Part shown: piece after piece, positions 8,831 to 16,854 of the stretch
Position numbering within the stretch: position 1 is the first letter of the stretch
Layout: every line of letters begins with the position of its first letter
DNA from: Clostridium saudiense
Lineage (GTDB): Bacteria > Bacillota > Clostridia > Clostridiales > Clostridiaceae
Direction of reading: 5' to 3'
Assembly (NCBI RefSeq): GCF_000577815.1
Contig: NZ_CBYM010000023.1
Span: 1-56,601, forward strand
Length of the DNA: 56,601 nt
Made by a program: the position numbers and the translations under genes
The notes under the pieces: generated by a model
Database searches by the model: none
Told to the model about the DNA's origin: nothing
Seen by the model: only the letters and a program-made list of their open reading frames with translations

Positions 8831-9157
8831 ATGTCAAACGAAAAACCATTACCAGCTTGTCCAGTAGAAACTACATTATCCCTTATAAGTGATAAATGGA
8901 CTGTTGTAATTATTAGAGATTTATTAACTGGAACTAAAAGATTCAATGAACTAATGAGATCAGTAACTGGAATTACTCAAAAAGTACTTACTAGTCACCT
9001 TAGAAATATGGAGGCTAATGGTCTTTTAGTGCGTAAAGTTTATCCTGAGATACCTCCTAAAGTTGAATATACTCTTACCGAAACAGGCTATAGTTTAAAG
9101 CCAATTCTAGATGCTATGTATACCTGGGGTGAGAACTATAAATCTAAAAATATATAA
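8831..9157 (+). CDS. HxlR-family redox-type transcriptional regulator
   Basis: 108-residue winged-helix regulator. The family core is clear: ACPVETTLSLISDKWTVVII, the helix-turn-helix around FNELMRSVTGITQKVLTSHL and the wing VYPEIPPKVEYTLTETG. Cys10 in ACPVE matches the conserved N-terminal cysteine used for thiol or quinone sensing in YodB/HypR relatives. AGGAGG precedes the ATG. It is convergent with the PPOX flavoprotein gene across a shared terminator; HxlR regulators commonly control a nearby oxidoreductase, making that gene the first target to test. Confidence 0.9.
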   Translation: MSNEKPLPACPVETTLSLISDKWTVVIIRDLLTGTKRFNELMRSVTGITQKVLTSHLRNMEANGLLVRKVYPEIPPKVEYTLTETGYSLKPILDAMYTWGENYKSKNI

Positions 9158-9160
9158 TAA

Positions 9161-9200
9161 AAAAACAAAGTGACACTTATAAAAGCATCACTTTGTTTTT
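9161..9200. terminator. Bidirectional terminator between HxlR and PPOX genes
   Basis: The 13-bp perfect inverted repeat AAAAACAAAGTGA / TCACTTTGTTTTT (9161-9173 and 9188-9200) has a 14-base loop. The A and T tracts at both ends let it work for both convergent genes. Confidence 0.88.
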
Positions 9201-9207
9201 TTATTAA

Positions 9208-9609
9208 TTAAAGGTTATATTCCTTTGGTGGATTTCCTGAAAAATCAGCAATAACAGCATGTGCATCTTTTAAATAAAATACTTCGAATATTGGATTATC
9301 AGCACTATTATATTGTCCTTTGACAATTGGATTAGACATACATCCTTCTTTAACTTCCTTATTATCTTCAAATACCGCTTCCCCATTTAATCTTATCCAA
9401 GCATAACTAGGACTTGAAACCGAAATTTCAATTTTAGGATTAACTTGTATATCCTTATATACATCCTTTTGATTATTTGTGCAGAACCATAATTTATTAT
9501 CTTTTTCAAAACAAAACATAAATGGACGGCACTTTGCTTTTCCGTCTCTTCCTATTGTTGCTAAGTATTGTACCGGGTTTTCTTGTAAAAATTCAACTAC
9601 TTCTCTCAT
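9208..9609 (-). CDS. Pyridoxamine 5'-phosphate oxidase-family flavoprotein
   Basis: 133-residue split-barrel FMN/F420-type fold (PPOX). The first strand YLATIGRDGKAKCRPFMFCF and the following KLWFCTNNQKDVYKDI with NPKIEISV are the normal cofactor-binding half; the C terminus ends DFSGNPPKEYNL. True PdxH enzymes are longer and have a pyridoxal-specific C terminus, so this is more likely a small flavin-dependent reductase of unknown substrate. Ribosome binding site AAGGAGA. A perfect palindrome lies just upstream of its promoter. Confidence 0.86.
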   Translation of the reverse strand: MREVVEFLQENPVQYLATIGRDGKAKCRPFMFCFEKDNKLWFCTNNQKDVYKDIQVNPKIEISVSSPSYAWIRLNGEAVFEDNKEVKEGCMSNPIVKGQYNSADNPIFEVFYLKDAHAVIADFSGNPPKEYNL

Positions 9610-9687
9610 ATCTTTATCTCCTTAATCACTGAAAATACTATTAATAATTTAGAAATTTTATTATTGGTGGCCACTTCCTATATTTGT

Positions 9688-9733
9688 ATTATATCTATTA
9701 TTCCAAGCAGTGAGAAGAACGCACTTTAAAGTG
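9688..9733 (-). promoter_or_regulatory. PPOX promoter with upstream CACTTTAAAGTG palindrome
   Basis: TATAAT (9688-9693) has at 17 bp a weak -35 box, TTCTCA (9711-9716). The 12-bp perfect palindrome CACTTTAAAGTG (9722-9733) sits just upstream of that box, the position of an activator site. The nearby HxlR protein is the obvious candidate, but this is inference. Confidence 0.5.
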
Positions 9734-9920
9734 GCATAAGTACCTTTCAGTAATATAGTTTCCTAGAAGTAATCTAGTTTCTTCTATCAACTATAAAATT
9801 ATATTATTATCTGGTCCATACACAGATTTCAATTATAATTTCTTAAAATCTCTATAACCTTTACCTTAATATTTAAAGTATATATAGTATATTCCATCAC
9901 TTTATTTACTTTTTTCTTAT

Positions 9921-9950
9921 AAAAAAAGATTAGATAAAACTATCTAATCT
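9921..9950 (-). terminator. Orphan terminator, minus strand
   Basis: The 10-bp perfect stem AGATTAGATA / TATCTAATCT with a 4-base loop is followed on the minus strand by seven Ts. No minus-strand gene lies immediately upstream of it: the YhhN gene there is on the plus strand. It may stop antisense reading or act in the long PPOX leader. Confidence 0.65.
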
Positions 9951-10029
9951 CTGACTAAATTACCTGTATCAAAACCCTTTTTTACTAAATAATATATTCT
10001 ATAAGAATTATTTCACTGGAGGGCCTTCC

Positions 10030-10713
10030 ATGATCACCTATATTTCTATTCTTTTGGGATTTCTCTGTCTTGGAATATTAATTTATTCAACATTTTTAAA
10101 AAGCACCAATTTTAGATTAATCTCAAAAATATTCTGTAGCCTATGCTTTTTGCTTATTTCAATTACAGCTTATTTAAATAATCCAGTTAATTTAACTTAC
10201 TTCTATCTTATTTTTATAGGATTACTCTTTTCTTTCCTAGGAGATATTTTTCTTGGAATAAAAAAATCTGAACCTAAATTTAATTATATTTTATTTATGT
10301 TGGGTATAATTAGCTTTTCTGTTACTCATATTTTTTACTCAATTTGCTTTATTAATTTATCTACATTTCATATCAGAGATATTATTTTTGCTATTTTTTT
10401 AACTTTTATTATCATTGCATCTCTTAAATACAATAAAAAAATAGATTTTCGCAACTTAATTATTCCATGCACAGTTTATGGCTTTTTAATTAGCTTTATG
10501 GTCTGTAAGTCTATTTCTTTAATTTCTCTTACTTCTACAAATACATTAGCCTTATCCCTTATCATTGTTGGTGCAATTCTATTTATAGCTTCCGATTATT
10601 TATTATCATTTGTAATGTTTTATAAAAATTGTCCAAAGTCAATTAGTAGACTAAATCTACTCTGTTATTATGTTGGACAATTTCTAATTGCTCTAAGCAT
10701 TTTATATATATAG
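10030..10713 (+). CDS. YhhN/TMEM86-family membrane protein (lysoplasmalogenase-like)
   Basis: 227-residue polytopic membrane protein with about eight hydrophobic segments. The family motif FSFLGDIFLG and the later ASDYLLSFVMF each supply a conserved acidic residue within the membrane, followed by a C-terminal YYVGQFLIALSI segment. Characterised YhhN/TMEM86 proteins cleave the vinyl-ether bond of lysoplasmalogens; clostridia make plasmalogens, so the role is plausible. GGAGGG precedes the ATG. It is convergent with a TMEM164-like gene. Confidence 0.82.
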   Translation: MITYISILLGFLCLGILIYSTFLKSTNFRLISKIFCSLCFLLISITAYLNNPVNLTYFYLIFIGLLFSFLGDIFLGIKKSEPKFNYILFMLGIISFSVTHIFYSICFINLSTFHIRDIIFAIFLTFIIIASLKYNKKIDFRNLIIPCTVYGFLISFMVCKSISLISLTSTNTLALSLIIVGAILFIASDYLLSFVMFYKNCPKSISRLNLLCYYVGQFLIALSILYI

Positions 10714-10746
10714 CTCAACCTTTTATCTCATAAATAATACACATAT

Positions 10747-10796
10747 AAACATAGAGTTAGGAAGTAATTTTTTAATTACTTCTTAACTCTATGTTT
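10747..10796. terminator. Long bidirectional hairpin between convergent genes
   Basis: A 23-bp inverted repeat (10747-10769 and 10774-10796) with a TTTT loop and a single G-T wobble lies between the stops of the YhhN and TMEM164-like genes. T-tails are poor on both sides, but position and stem length fit a shared terminator. Confidence 0.75.
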
Positions 10797-10837
10797 ATTC
10801 CTAGTAAAATTCCATATTTCCCCTTTTCAAACTATTA

Positions 10838-11620
10838 TTAACTTGTTTTCTTTCTTATACTTAATTGCTTTACTACAAACGAAGTTAACCAATATGGTAC
10901 AAATAAATATACTAAAAATACTACTCCTGTATATGCCCATCTATTAACTCCATATAAAGTATGAAGTAATTTTACTGGAATATTAGCTGGTGAAGATAAC
11001 ATCATTAAATTACTTCCAGTTATATTATTAATAAAAATAGAAATTACAGAAAAAAATAAATAAATCACAATAAACTTTTTAAATGTCTTCCAATTTAGAT
11101 TTATTTGTTTTTTTCTTAAATATAATACTCCCATATAAATCATTAATGTATGAAACAACATACTATAAATACATAAATAATGGCCTATTGGATATGCAGT
11201 TAACGAAGTAGATGGAAATAATAAATATGCACCTCCAGCAACCACTGTTACTCCTGTAATAAAAGAATCTCCTAATTTCTTTAAATACCCATTAGTAAAT
11301 CCACTCATCCATAAAGCATATATAAATATTGAACAAAATGATATTGGGAACCAATAATTAACCTTTGTATATCCCCAATAAAAATTAAAAAATATCTTTA
11401 TTCCTTCTAAGAAAGTTAAACTAACTGCAAATACTTTTGTCAATATATCAATTTTTTCTACCGTTATTTTTATTGAAATAATCAATAAAAAAGTAAGTAC
11501 ACATACACTAATTAATAATAATATCATGTGTCCTTCTGTAAACATTCCGCAAGGCTTATATATTTTTCTTGGTACCCAAAATTGATTAAATATATCCATT
11601 ATACAGACACTCACTTTCAT
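10838..11620 (-). CDS. TMEM164/YwaF-like integral membrane protein (TIGR02206 type)
   Basis: 260 residues, about seven membrane segments. Recognised by FTEGH near the N terminus, FPISFCSIF (Cys96), YSMLFHTLMIYMGVLYL (His157) and NNITGSNLMMLSSP. In human TMEM164 a Cys and a His separated by a similar distance are the reported acyl-transfer residues, as I recall; here the gap is 61. If homologous it would move acyl chains on ether phospholipids. The start is uncertain: the ATG at 11599 (MDIFNQF) has a slightly better upstream purine stretch than the one at 11620. Confidence 0.68.
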   Translation of the reverse strand: MKVSVCIMDIFNQFWVPRKIYKPCGMFTEGHMILLLISVCVLTFLLIISIKITVEKIDILTKVFAVSLTFLEGIKIFFNFYWGYTKVNYWFPISFCSIFIYALWMSGFTNGYLKKLGDSFITGVTVVAGGAYLLFPSTSLTAYPIGHYLCIYSMLFHTLMIYMGVLYLRKKQINLNWKTFKKFIVIYLFFSVISIFINNITGSNLMMLSSPANIPVKLLHTLYGVNRWAYTGVVFLVYLFVPYWLTSFVVKQLSIRKKTS

Positions 11621-11660
11621 ATTTACTTTAAAATTAAACTCTTAACTTGTTTAAATCATA

Positions 11661-11710
11661 AAAAATACAAAAACTCACCACTATTATTTTATGCAGACAA
11701 ATAATAGTGG
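11661..11710 (-). terminator. Terminator-like hairpin in the leader of the TMEM164-like gene
   Basis: The 12-bp perfect stem CCACTATTATTT / AAATAATAGTGG (11678-11689 and 11699-11710) has a 9-base loop. On the minus strand it is followed by GAGTTTTTGTATTTTTT. No complete minus-strand gene precedes it, so it either attenuates the gene starting at 11620 or ends a small transcript. Confidence 0.6.
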
Positions 11711-11751
11711 GTATAATAAATTAAAAATTAGAATTTAAAAATAACTATTAA

Positions 11752-11809
11752 AAGTGGCTATATCATACTGAATTTATCAATTCAATCTGATACAGCCACT
11801 TCTTTTTTA
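11752..11809 (+). terminator. Terminator-like hairpin upstream of the ABC transporter
   Basis: The stem AAGTGGCTaTATCA / TGATAcAGCCACTT (11752-11765 and 11788-11801) encloses a second stem GAATT-tatc-AATTC and is followed by TCTTTTTTATTT on the plus strand. No plus-strand gene ends just before it, so it could be a leader attenuator of the transporter or the 3' end of a small RNA. Confidence 0.65.
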
Positions 11810-11948
11810 TTTCTATTTTAAAATAAATAATATTTTTTAATCTACCACTAATTAGTTTACTTTCAATTTATAAAAGTAGTGTAAAATACATAATATTGCC
11901 AAAGCAAGTATTATTATTTCAAATCTATAGTAAGGAGTGAACAAAAAA

Positions 11949-14726
11949 ATGCTTCAAATTCAGAAAATAAGTAAAAAGTATATTACTGGCGATTTAGTAC
12001 AAACTGCACTTAATGAAGTATCTTTAAATCTTAGAGATAGTGAGTTCGTAGCTATCTTAGGTCCTAGTGGCTCTGGAAAAACCACATTATTAAATATTAT
12101 TGGGGGCCTTGACCGTTATGATAGTGGTGATTTAATTATTAATGGCATTTCAACAAAAAAATATAAAGATAGGGATTGGGATTCTTATAGAAATCATACT
12201 ATTGGTTTTGTATTCCAAAGCTATAACTTGATTCCTCATCAAACTGTGCTTTCAAATGTTGAATTAGCTTTAACTATCTCTGGCATATCTAAAGCCGAAA
12301 GAAAAAAACGTGCAATAGAAGCTCTAGAAAAAGTAGGACTTGGAAAACAACTTCATAAAAAACCTAATCAAATGTCTGGAGGTCAAATGCAACGTGTTGC
12401 TATTGCAAGAGCATTAGTAAATGATCCAGAAATATTACTAGCCGATGAACCAACAGGGGCACTTGATAGTGAAACTAGTATTCAAGTTATGGATTTATTA
12501 AAAGAGGTTGCTAAAGATAGACTAGTTGTTATGGTAACCCATAACCCAGAATTAGCAGAAGAATATGCTAATCGTATTGTTAAGGTAAAAGATGGACATA
12601 TCATAAGCGACTCTAATCCATATGAGATAGATATTAAGAATATGGCTCCACCAAAACATGAAAATATGGGAAAAGCGTCAATGTCATTGTTAACTGCCTT
12701 ATCTTTAAGCTTTAATAACTTAAAGACTAAAAAAGGAAGAACACTTTTAACAGCCTTTGCAGGTTCTATAGGTATTATTGGAATTGCTTTAATATTATCA
12801 CTGAGCAATGGTGTAAATACCTATATTGATAATATTCAAAAGGATACTATGACATCATATCCTATATCTATTGAAGCTGAAACAATCGATATTAGCAGTA
12901 TAATGTCTTCAGGAGGACCTACCCCTGGAAAACCTAGTGACGTCAATCATGATTTAAATGCAATTTATTCAAATGGTTCTGGTATTGAAATGGCTTCTAC
13001 TATGACAAGTAGCTTTACTGAAAATAACTTAACTGAATTTAAAAAGTATTTGGATAATCCTGATAGTGAAATAAACCAATATGTAGGTGAAAATGGTATT
13101 ATATATTCTTATGATACTAAATTTGGTGTATACACAAAGGATTCAGAAGGAACTTTTGTAAATACAGATGGAAGTACACTTACAGATAAAAATTCTTCTT
13201 CAATTACAATGACAGGAATATCTGCTATGTCATCAATGCCTATATCTAAAATAAGTGGATTTTCATCTAGTTCAAATAACTTTAAAGAATTGCTTCCTGG
13301 TAAAGACGGTGCATCAGTAAGTGACGCTATTAAGGATAGCTATGACTTATTATACGGTGATTGGCCTACTGCTTATGACGAAGTTATACTTACCCTAGAT
13401 CAAAACAATGAAATTTCTGCTACTACACTTTATCAATTAGGTATTTTACCAAGTGCTGAATATAAAGAATTAATGACTAAAATCGAAAATGGTGAGGAAA
13501 TAAAACTTGAAAGCAAAAGTTGGAAATACGAAGATATATGTAATCAAGAATTCTATATGATTCCTGACTGTGATACTTATATTTCAAATGGTAATGGTAC
13601 TTTTACATCAATAAAAGATAATGTAAATGAAATGGAAAAATTATTGGACAATGCTATAAAATTAAAAATAACAGGTGTAGTTCGTCCAAAAGAAGATGCT
13701 AAAAATGCATCTATTACTAGTGCCATTGGATATACAAAAGCTCTTACTGATTATATTATTGAATATACAGATAATAGTGAAGTAGTTAAGGCTCAAAAAG
13801 AAAGCTCAACTATTAATGTGTTAAATGGAATGGAATTTTCTCCTTCTAGTGATGACGAAAAAATAGCTGATGCAAAGAAATACTTAGAAGGACTTGGTGT
13901 TTCTGATAAAGCAAATTTATTTAAAACTATGATGTACTCTATGCAATCTACTAGTAATGTTGAAGATGAAGGAATATCAACATCAATGCAAGCCGGAACA
14001 CCAGATATATCAACTATGAGCGAAGAGCAACTTGCAGCAATGTTAGATGAATACTTAAAGTCACCTGATGATGATACACTACTTAAAATTTACGATGCAT
14101 ATATTTCTACTGGAAGTTATGATGATAACATGACTACTTTTGGTGTAGTAAGCTTAGATGCACCATCATCTATTAGTATTTATACAGATAGCTTTGAAAA
14201 TAAAGAAGCTATTTCTGATTGTATCGAAGACTATAATTCAACTGCAAATGAAGAAGATCAAATTAGTTATACTGATTATATTGGAATATTATTATCTTCT
14301 ATAACTACTATAATTGATGTTATTTCATATGTATTAATTGCATTCGTTGCTGTTTCTCTTATTGTTTCATCAATTATGATTGGAATTATTACATTTATCT
14401 CTGTTATGGAACGTACTAAAGAAATTGGTATTTTACGTGCTATTGGAGCATCAAAACATAATATTTCTCAAGTATTTAATGCCGAGACATTTATTATTGG
14501 ACTTTGTTCAGGCTTACTAGGTGTAGGAATTTCTGCATTATTATTAATTCCTATTAATTCTATTATTCACTCTGTATTAAATTTAGATACTATTAATGCC
14601 TCATTGCCACTATCAAGTGCAATAGGATTAATTATACTTAGCATGATTCTTACTATTATAGGTGGATTTGTTCCAGCTAAAAAGGCTGCTAAAAAGGATC
14701 CTGTTACAGCTCTTAGAACTGAATAA
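11949..14726 (+). CDS. MacB-like ABC transporter, fused ATPase and FtsX-type permease
   Basis: 925 residues with ATPase and permease in one chain. The ATPase (about 1-230) shows GPSGSGKTT (Walker A), MSGGQMQRVAIARAL (signature) and LLADEPTGALD (Walker B). TM1 is at about 260-285 (GSIGIIGIALILSL). A roughly 490-residue extracytoplasmic region rich in Ser/Thr/Asp follows, then three membrane segments with the FtsX motif ERTKEIGILRAIGAS and the ending PAKKAAKKDPVTALRTE. This is the MacB mechanotransmission layout, normally partnered by MacA/TolC in Gram-negatives; neither is present. The ATG at 11949 is used since the GTG at 11937 overlaps the AAGGAG site. Likely cargo: antimicrobial peptide or lipid-like compound. 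Confidence 0.9.
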   Translation: MLQIQKISKKYITGDLVQTALNEVSLNLRDSEFVAILGPSGSGKTTLLNIIGGLDRYDSGDLIINGISTKKYKDRDWDSYRNHTIGFVFQSYNLIPHQTVLSNVELALTISGISKAERKKRAIEALEKVGLGKQLHKKPNQMSGGQMQRVAIARALVNDPEILLADEPTGALDSETSIQVMDLLKEVAKDRLVVMVTHNPELAEEYANRIVKVKDGHIISDSNPYEIDIKNMAPPKHENMGKASMSLLTALSLSFNNLKTKKGRTLLTAFAGSIGIIGIALILSLSNGVNTYIDNIQKDTMTSYPISIEAETIDISSIMSSGGPTPGKPSDVNHDLNAIYSNGSGIEMASTMTSSFTENNLTEFKKYLDNPDSEINQYVGENGIIYSYDTKFGVYTKDSEGTFVNTDGSTLTDKNSSSITMTGISAMSSMPISKISGFSSSSNNFKELLPGKDGASVSDAIKDSYDLLYGDWPTAYDEVILTLDQNNEISATTLYQLGILPSAEYKELMTKIENGEEIKLESKSWKYEDICNQEFYMIPDCDTYISNGNGTFTSIKDNVNEMEKLLDNAIKLKITGVVRPKEDAKNASITSAIGYTKALTDYIIEYTDNSEVVKAQKESSTINVLNGMEFSPSSDDEKIADAKKYLEGLGVSDKANLFKTMMYSMQSTSNVEDEGISTSMQAGTPDISTMSEEQLAAMLDEYLKSPDDDTLLKIYDAYISTGSYDDNMTTFGVVSLDAPSSISIYTDSFENKEAISDCIEDYNSTANEEDQISYTDYIGILLSSITTIIDVISYVLIAFVAVSLIVSSIMIGIITFISVMERTKEIGILRAIGASKHNISQVFNAETFIIGLCSGLLGVGISALLLIPINSIIHSVLNLDTINASLPLSSAIGLIILSMILTIIGGFVPAKKAAKKDPVTALRTE

Positions 14727-14740
14727 TCTACTTAAACACA

Positions 14741-14766
14741 AAAAGGCCTTAATAATAAGGCCTTTT
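14741..14766 (+). terminator. Terminator of the ABC transporter gene
   Basis: The 10-bp perfect inverted repeat AAAAGGCCTT / AAGGCCTTTT with loop aataat ends in a T-run, 15 bases after the transporter stop. Confidence 0.9.
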
Positions 14767-14776
14767 TTCTTGATAA

Positions 14777-14806
14777 CTATTTCTTAATTAATCTAACTAC
14801 AGTCTC
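14777..14806 (-). pseudogene. Short remnant matching the 3' end of the RlmD-type methyltransferase
   Basis: On the minus strand these bases read ETVVRLIKK followed by TAG, almost the same as ETVVRLTKS near the C terminus of the intact gene just upstream. The frame is closed by a stop a few codons before, so only a tail remains. It may be debris from a second tandem copy. The short length makes chance similarity possible. Confidence 0.45.
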
Positions 14807-14874
14807 AAGCAGTAGGTTGCTTCCACTCGACTATAGTCTCTTGAACATCCTTTGCATGGACAGTAATAGAAGTC

Positions 14875-16242
14875 TTACTTCATCGCTCCGCTCTTCGTAA
14901 GCCTAACAACTGTCTCAGCGTGAGGTGTATTTGGGAACATATCCTTAACTGTACTCTTATCAACAGTATATCCATGAGCTAATAATACATCTAAGTTTTC
15001 AACCATAGTCTTAGGGTTACAAGAAACATATATAATTTCAGGTGCATTAAATCTAATTACATAATCAAGTGCCTTTGGAGAAACACCGCTTCTTGGTGGA
15101 TCTAGGATAATTATATCTGGTTTATCCTTAACTTTCTTAATAGTTTCAGCAACATCACCTGCTATAAATGTACAATTATTTAATCCATTAAGCTTAGCAT
15201 TTTCTCTTGCAGCTTCAACAGCCTCTTCAATAAGCTCAAGTCCAACAACCTTCTTAGCATTAGGTGCTGCTATTTGACCAATAGTACCAGTTCCACAATA
15301 AAGGTCAAATACAACTTTATTTTCACCATCTCCCATAAAATCTCTAACTAAACTATAAAGAGATTCAGCTCCCTTAGAATTAGTTTGGAAGAATGAGAAT
15401 GGAGATATCTTAAACTTAAGACCAAGTAAAGTTTCAACTATGTAATCTCTTCCAAATAACACATTTACCTTTTCAGGTATAACTGCATCTGATAAAGAGT
15501 TATTTTCAGTATGTAAAACAGATACTAATTCCCCTTTATAATTTTGAGATTTAAGTAATTCAGTATATTCAGTTAAATCAAAATCAACTTGAGTTGTAGT
15601 TACTAAGTTAACCATAAGTTCACCAGTATTAGTGGCTTTTCTAATAACTAAATGTCTTAAGTAACCTTCTCTTTTCATTACTCTATAATAAGGTAATCCA
15701 GTTTTTCTAAAGTAATCTACAGTTGTTTTAAGAACAGTTCTAAAATCTTCATCAACTATCATACAGCTATCAACAGTTAATACACCAAAAGACTTACCTT
15801 TCATATGCATTCCTAAAGTAAGCTCTCCGCCTTTTTCTAAATCACCAAAAGTGAATTCCATCTTATTTCTATATTCCCAGCAATTTTCGCTACCTTTTAC
15901 TCCAAGATACATTCCCATTGGTAAATCTCTAGCCTCAAAAAGTTCGCATATTTCATCACTTAAAAACTCTAATTGCTTTTCATAAGTTAAATTTTGTGAA
16001 CTACATCCTCCACATACTCCAAAGTGAGGACATGGTGCTGGTATTTCATATTCAGCTCTTTCAATAACCTCTACAAGCTTTGCTTCAGCATATTCATCTC
16101 TCTTTTTCTTAACTGTTGCTTTTACTGTTTGGCCTGGAAAAGCTCCTTTTACATAAATCTTCTTTCCTTCACACTCTGATATTCCTGTTGATGGGAATTC
16201 TAAGCTATTTATCTTTAATGTTAACTGACTTCCTCTTTTCAT
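14875..16242 (-). CDS. rlmD: 23S rRNA (uracil-C5)-methyltransferase, RlmD/RlmCD (TrmA) family
   Basis: S-adenosylmethionine-dependent m5U methyltransferase of 455 residues. An N-terminal TRAM domain (about 1-55) is followed by the iron-sulfur cysteines [11 protein letters not shown], the central RNA-binding region, the SAM-binding [22 protein letters not shown], and the catalytic cysteine in YVSCNPKTM. Gram-positive members usually modify 23S rRNA rather than tRNA; one or two uracils cannot be decided. The ATG at 16242 is chosen: GGAG lies six bases before it and overlaps the longer TTG start. A similar C-terminal tail is repeated downstream at 14777-14806. Confidence 0.9.
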   Translation of the reverse strand: MKRGSQLTLKINSLEFPSTGISECEGKKIYVKGAFPGQTVKATVKKKRDEYAEAKLVEVIERAEYEIPAPCPHFGVCGGCSSQNLTYEKQLEFLSDEICELFEARDLPMGMYLGVKGSENCWEYRNKMEFTFGDLEKGGELTLGMHMKGKSFGVLTVDSCMIVDEDFRTVLKTTVDYFRKTGLPYYRVMKREGYLRHLVIRKATNTGELMVNLVTTTQVDFDLTEYTELLKSQNYKGELVSVLHTENNSLSDAVIPEKVNVLFGRDYIVETLLGLKFKISPFSFFQTNSKGAESLYSLVRDFMGDGENKVVFDLYCGTGTIGQIAAPNAKKVVGLELIEEAVEAARENAKLNGLNNCTFIAGDVAETIKKVKDKPDIIILDPPRSGVSPKALDYVIRFNAPEIIYVSCNPKTMVENLDVLLAHGYTVDKSTVKDMFPNTPHAETVVRLTKSGAMK

Positions 16243-16362
16243 CTTGTACTCCAATCTTTATATTTTAATTATCTTTTTAAACTTCCTATTAAGTTATTCA
16301 ATAATATTTAAATATAATATTATATCTTAACTCTAGCTTTTAATATTATACCTTAAAACTAA

Positions 16363-16395
16363 AAGAAAAACACCTCTATAATTATATAGAGGTGT
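16363..16395 (-). terminator. Terminator of the RDD-family gene
   Basis: The 11-bp perfect stem ACACCTCTATA / TATAGAGGTGT with a 4-base loop (16370-16395) is followed on the minus strand by TTTTCTTTT, just after the stop of the RDD gene. Confidence 0.88.
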
Positions 16396-16403
16396 ATCAC
16401 ATA

Positions 16404-16811
16404 TTATCTGAAGATAAATTTCTTTCCTAAAGTTTTTCCGTGTAAAAACTCTTGCATTACTGGGTAATAGAATATATTACTTATAATATACGTAATTAAA
16501 AATACTTCTTCTCTCATAGCAATTTTATACCCAAATAATCTTATTACTAAACCAAATATTCCAAAAATAAGCATTGCTAATAGCATTACAAATATTTGAT
16601 CTAATACTCCACTTAATATAACTTTAGTATAGTGTAATAACTTGCCATCACTTTTAATTTCTTCGTCTCTAATAAATTCTTTAGCTTCTGCTACTTCTTC
16701 TTCAGCTAAATAAACTTCAGCCTCTTCTAATTCTTCACCTGATAAAGTTATATCTTTATCATCAACTTGGCCTTCACCCTTATTTAACTTTTCTTCATTG
16801 TTATTCACCAT
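16404..16811 (-). CDS. Short RDD-family membrane protein
   Basis: 135 residues. A strongly acidic cytosolic N terminus (1-65, rich in Glu/Asp) precedes two membrane segments: VLDQIFVMLLAMLIFGIFGLV and a second around VFLITYIISNIFYYPV. It ends in HGKTLGKKFIFR, the conserved RDD loop after which family members usually continue with a third membrane segment; here translation stops at once and a terminator follows, so it is a short form. GGAGG before ATG 16811 sets the start. Function unknown; some RDD proteins are ion transporters. Confidence 0.7.
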   Translation of the reverse strand: MVNNNEEKLNKGEGQVDDKDITLSGEELEEAEVYLAEEEVAEAKEFIRDEEIKSDGKLLHYTKVILSGVLDQIFVMLLAMLIFGIFGLVIRLFGYKIAMREEVFLITYIISNIFYYPVMQEFLHGKTLGKKFIFR

Positions 16812-16854
16812 TTCTACCTCCATAGGACTTATATTTATAATTAAAGCTTATTAT

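Larger units (their letters stand above)
9610..10029. other. Intergenic region upstream of PPOX and YhhN genes
   Basis: About 420 bases between divergent genes. It holds the PPOX promoter and palindrome (9688-9733), a repeated tagtttc(c/t)t motif near 9757 and 9775, and an orphan minus-strand terminator at 9921-9950. No convincing frame was found. Confidence 0.5.
11621..11948. other. Intergenic region with two strong hairpins before the ABC transporter
   Basis: About 330 bases between divergent genes, containing the hairpins listed at 11661-11710 and 11752-11809. TATAAT at 11712 lies between them. Downstream of the second hairpin only AT-rich sequence and the AAGGAG site of the transporter gene are seen. 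Confidence 0.5.

Noticed and set aside
14811..14874. Small Cys-containing peptide frame (PCKGC) next to the methyltransferase remnant
   Set aside because: It has no start codon with a ribosome binding site, and the likeness to the iron-sulfur motif is too short to support.
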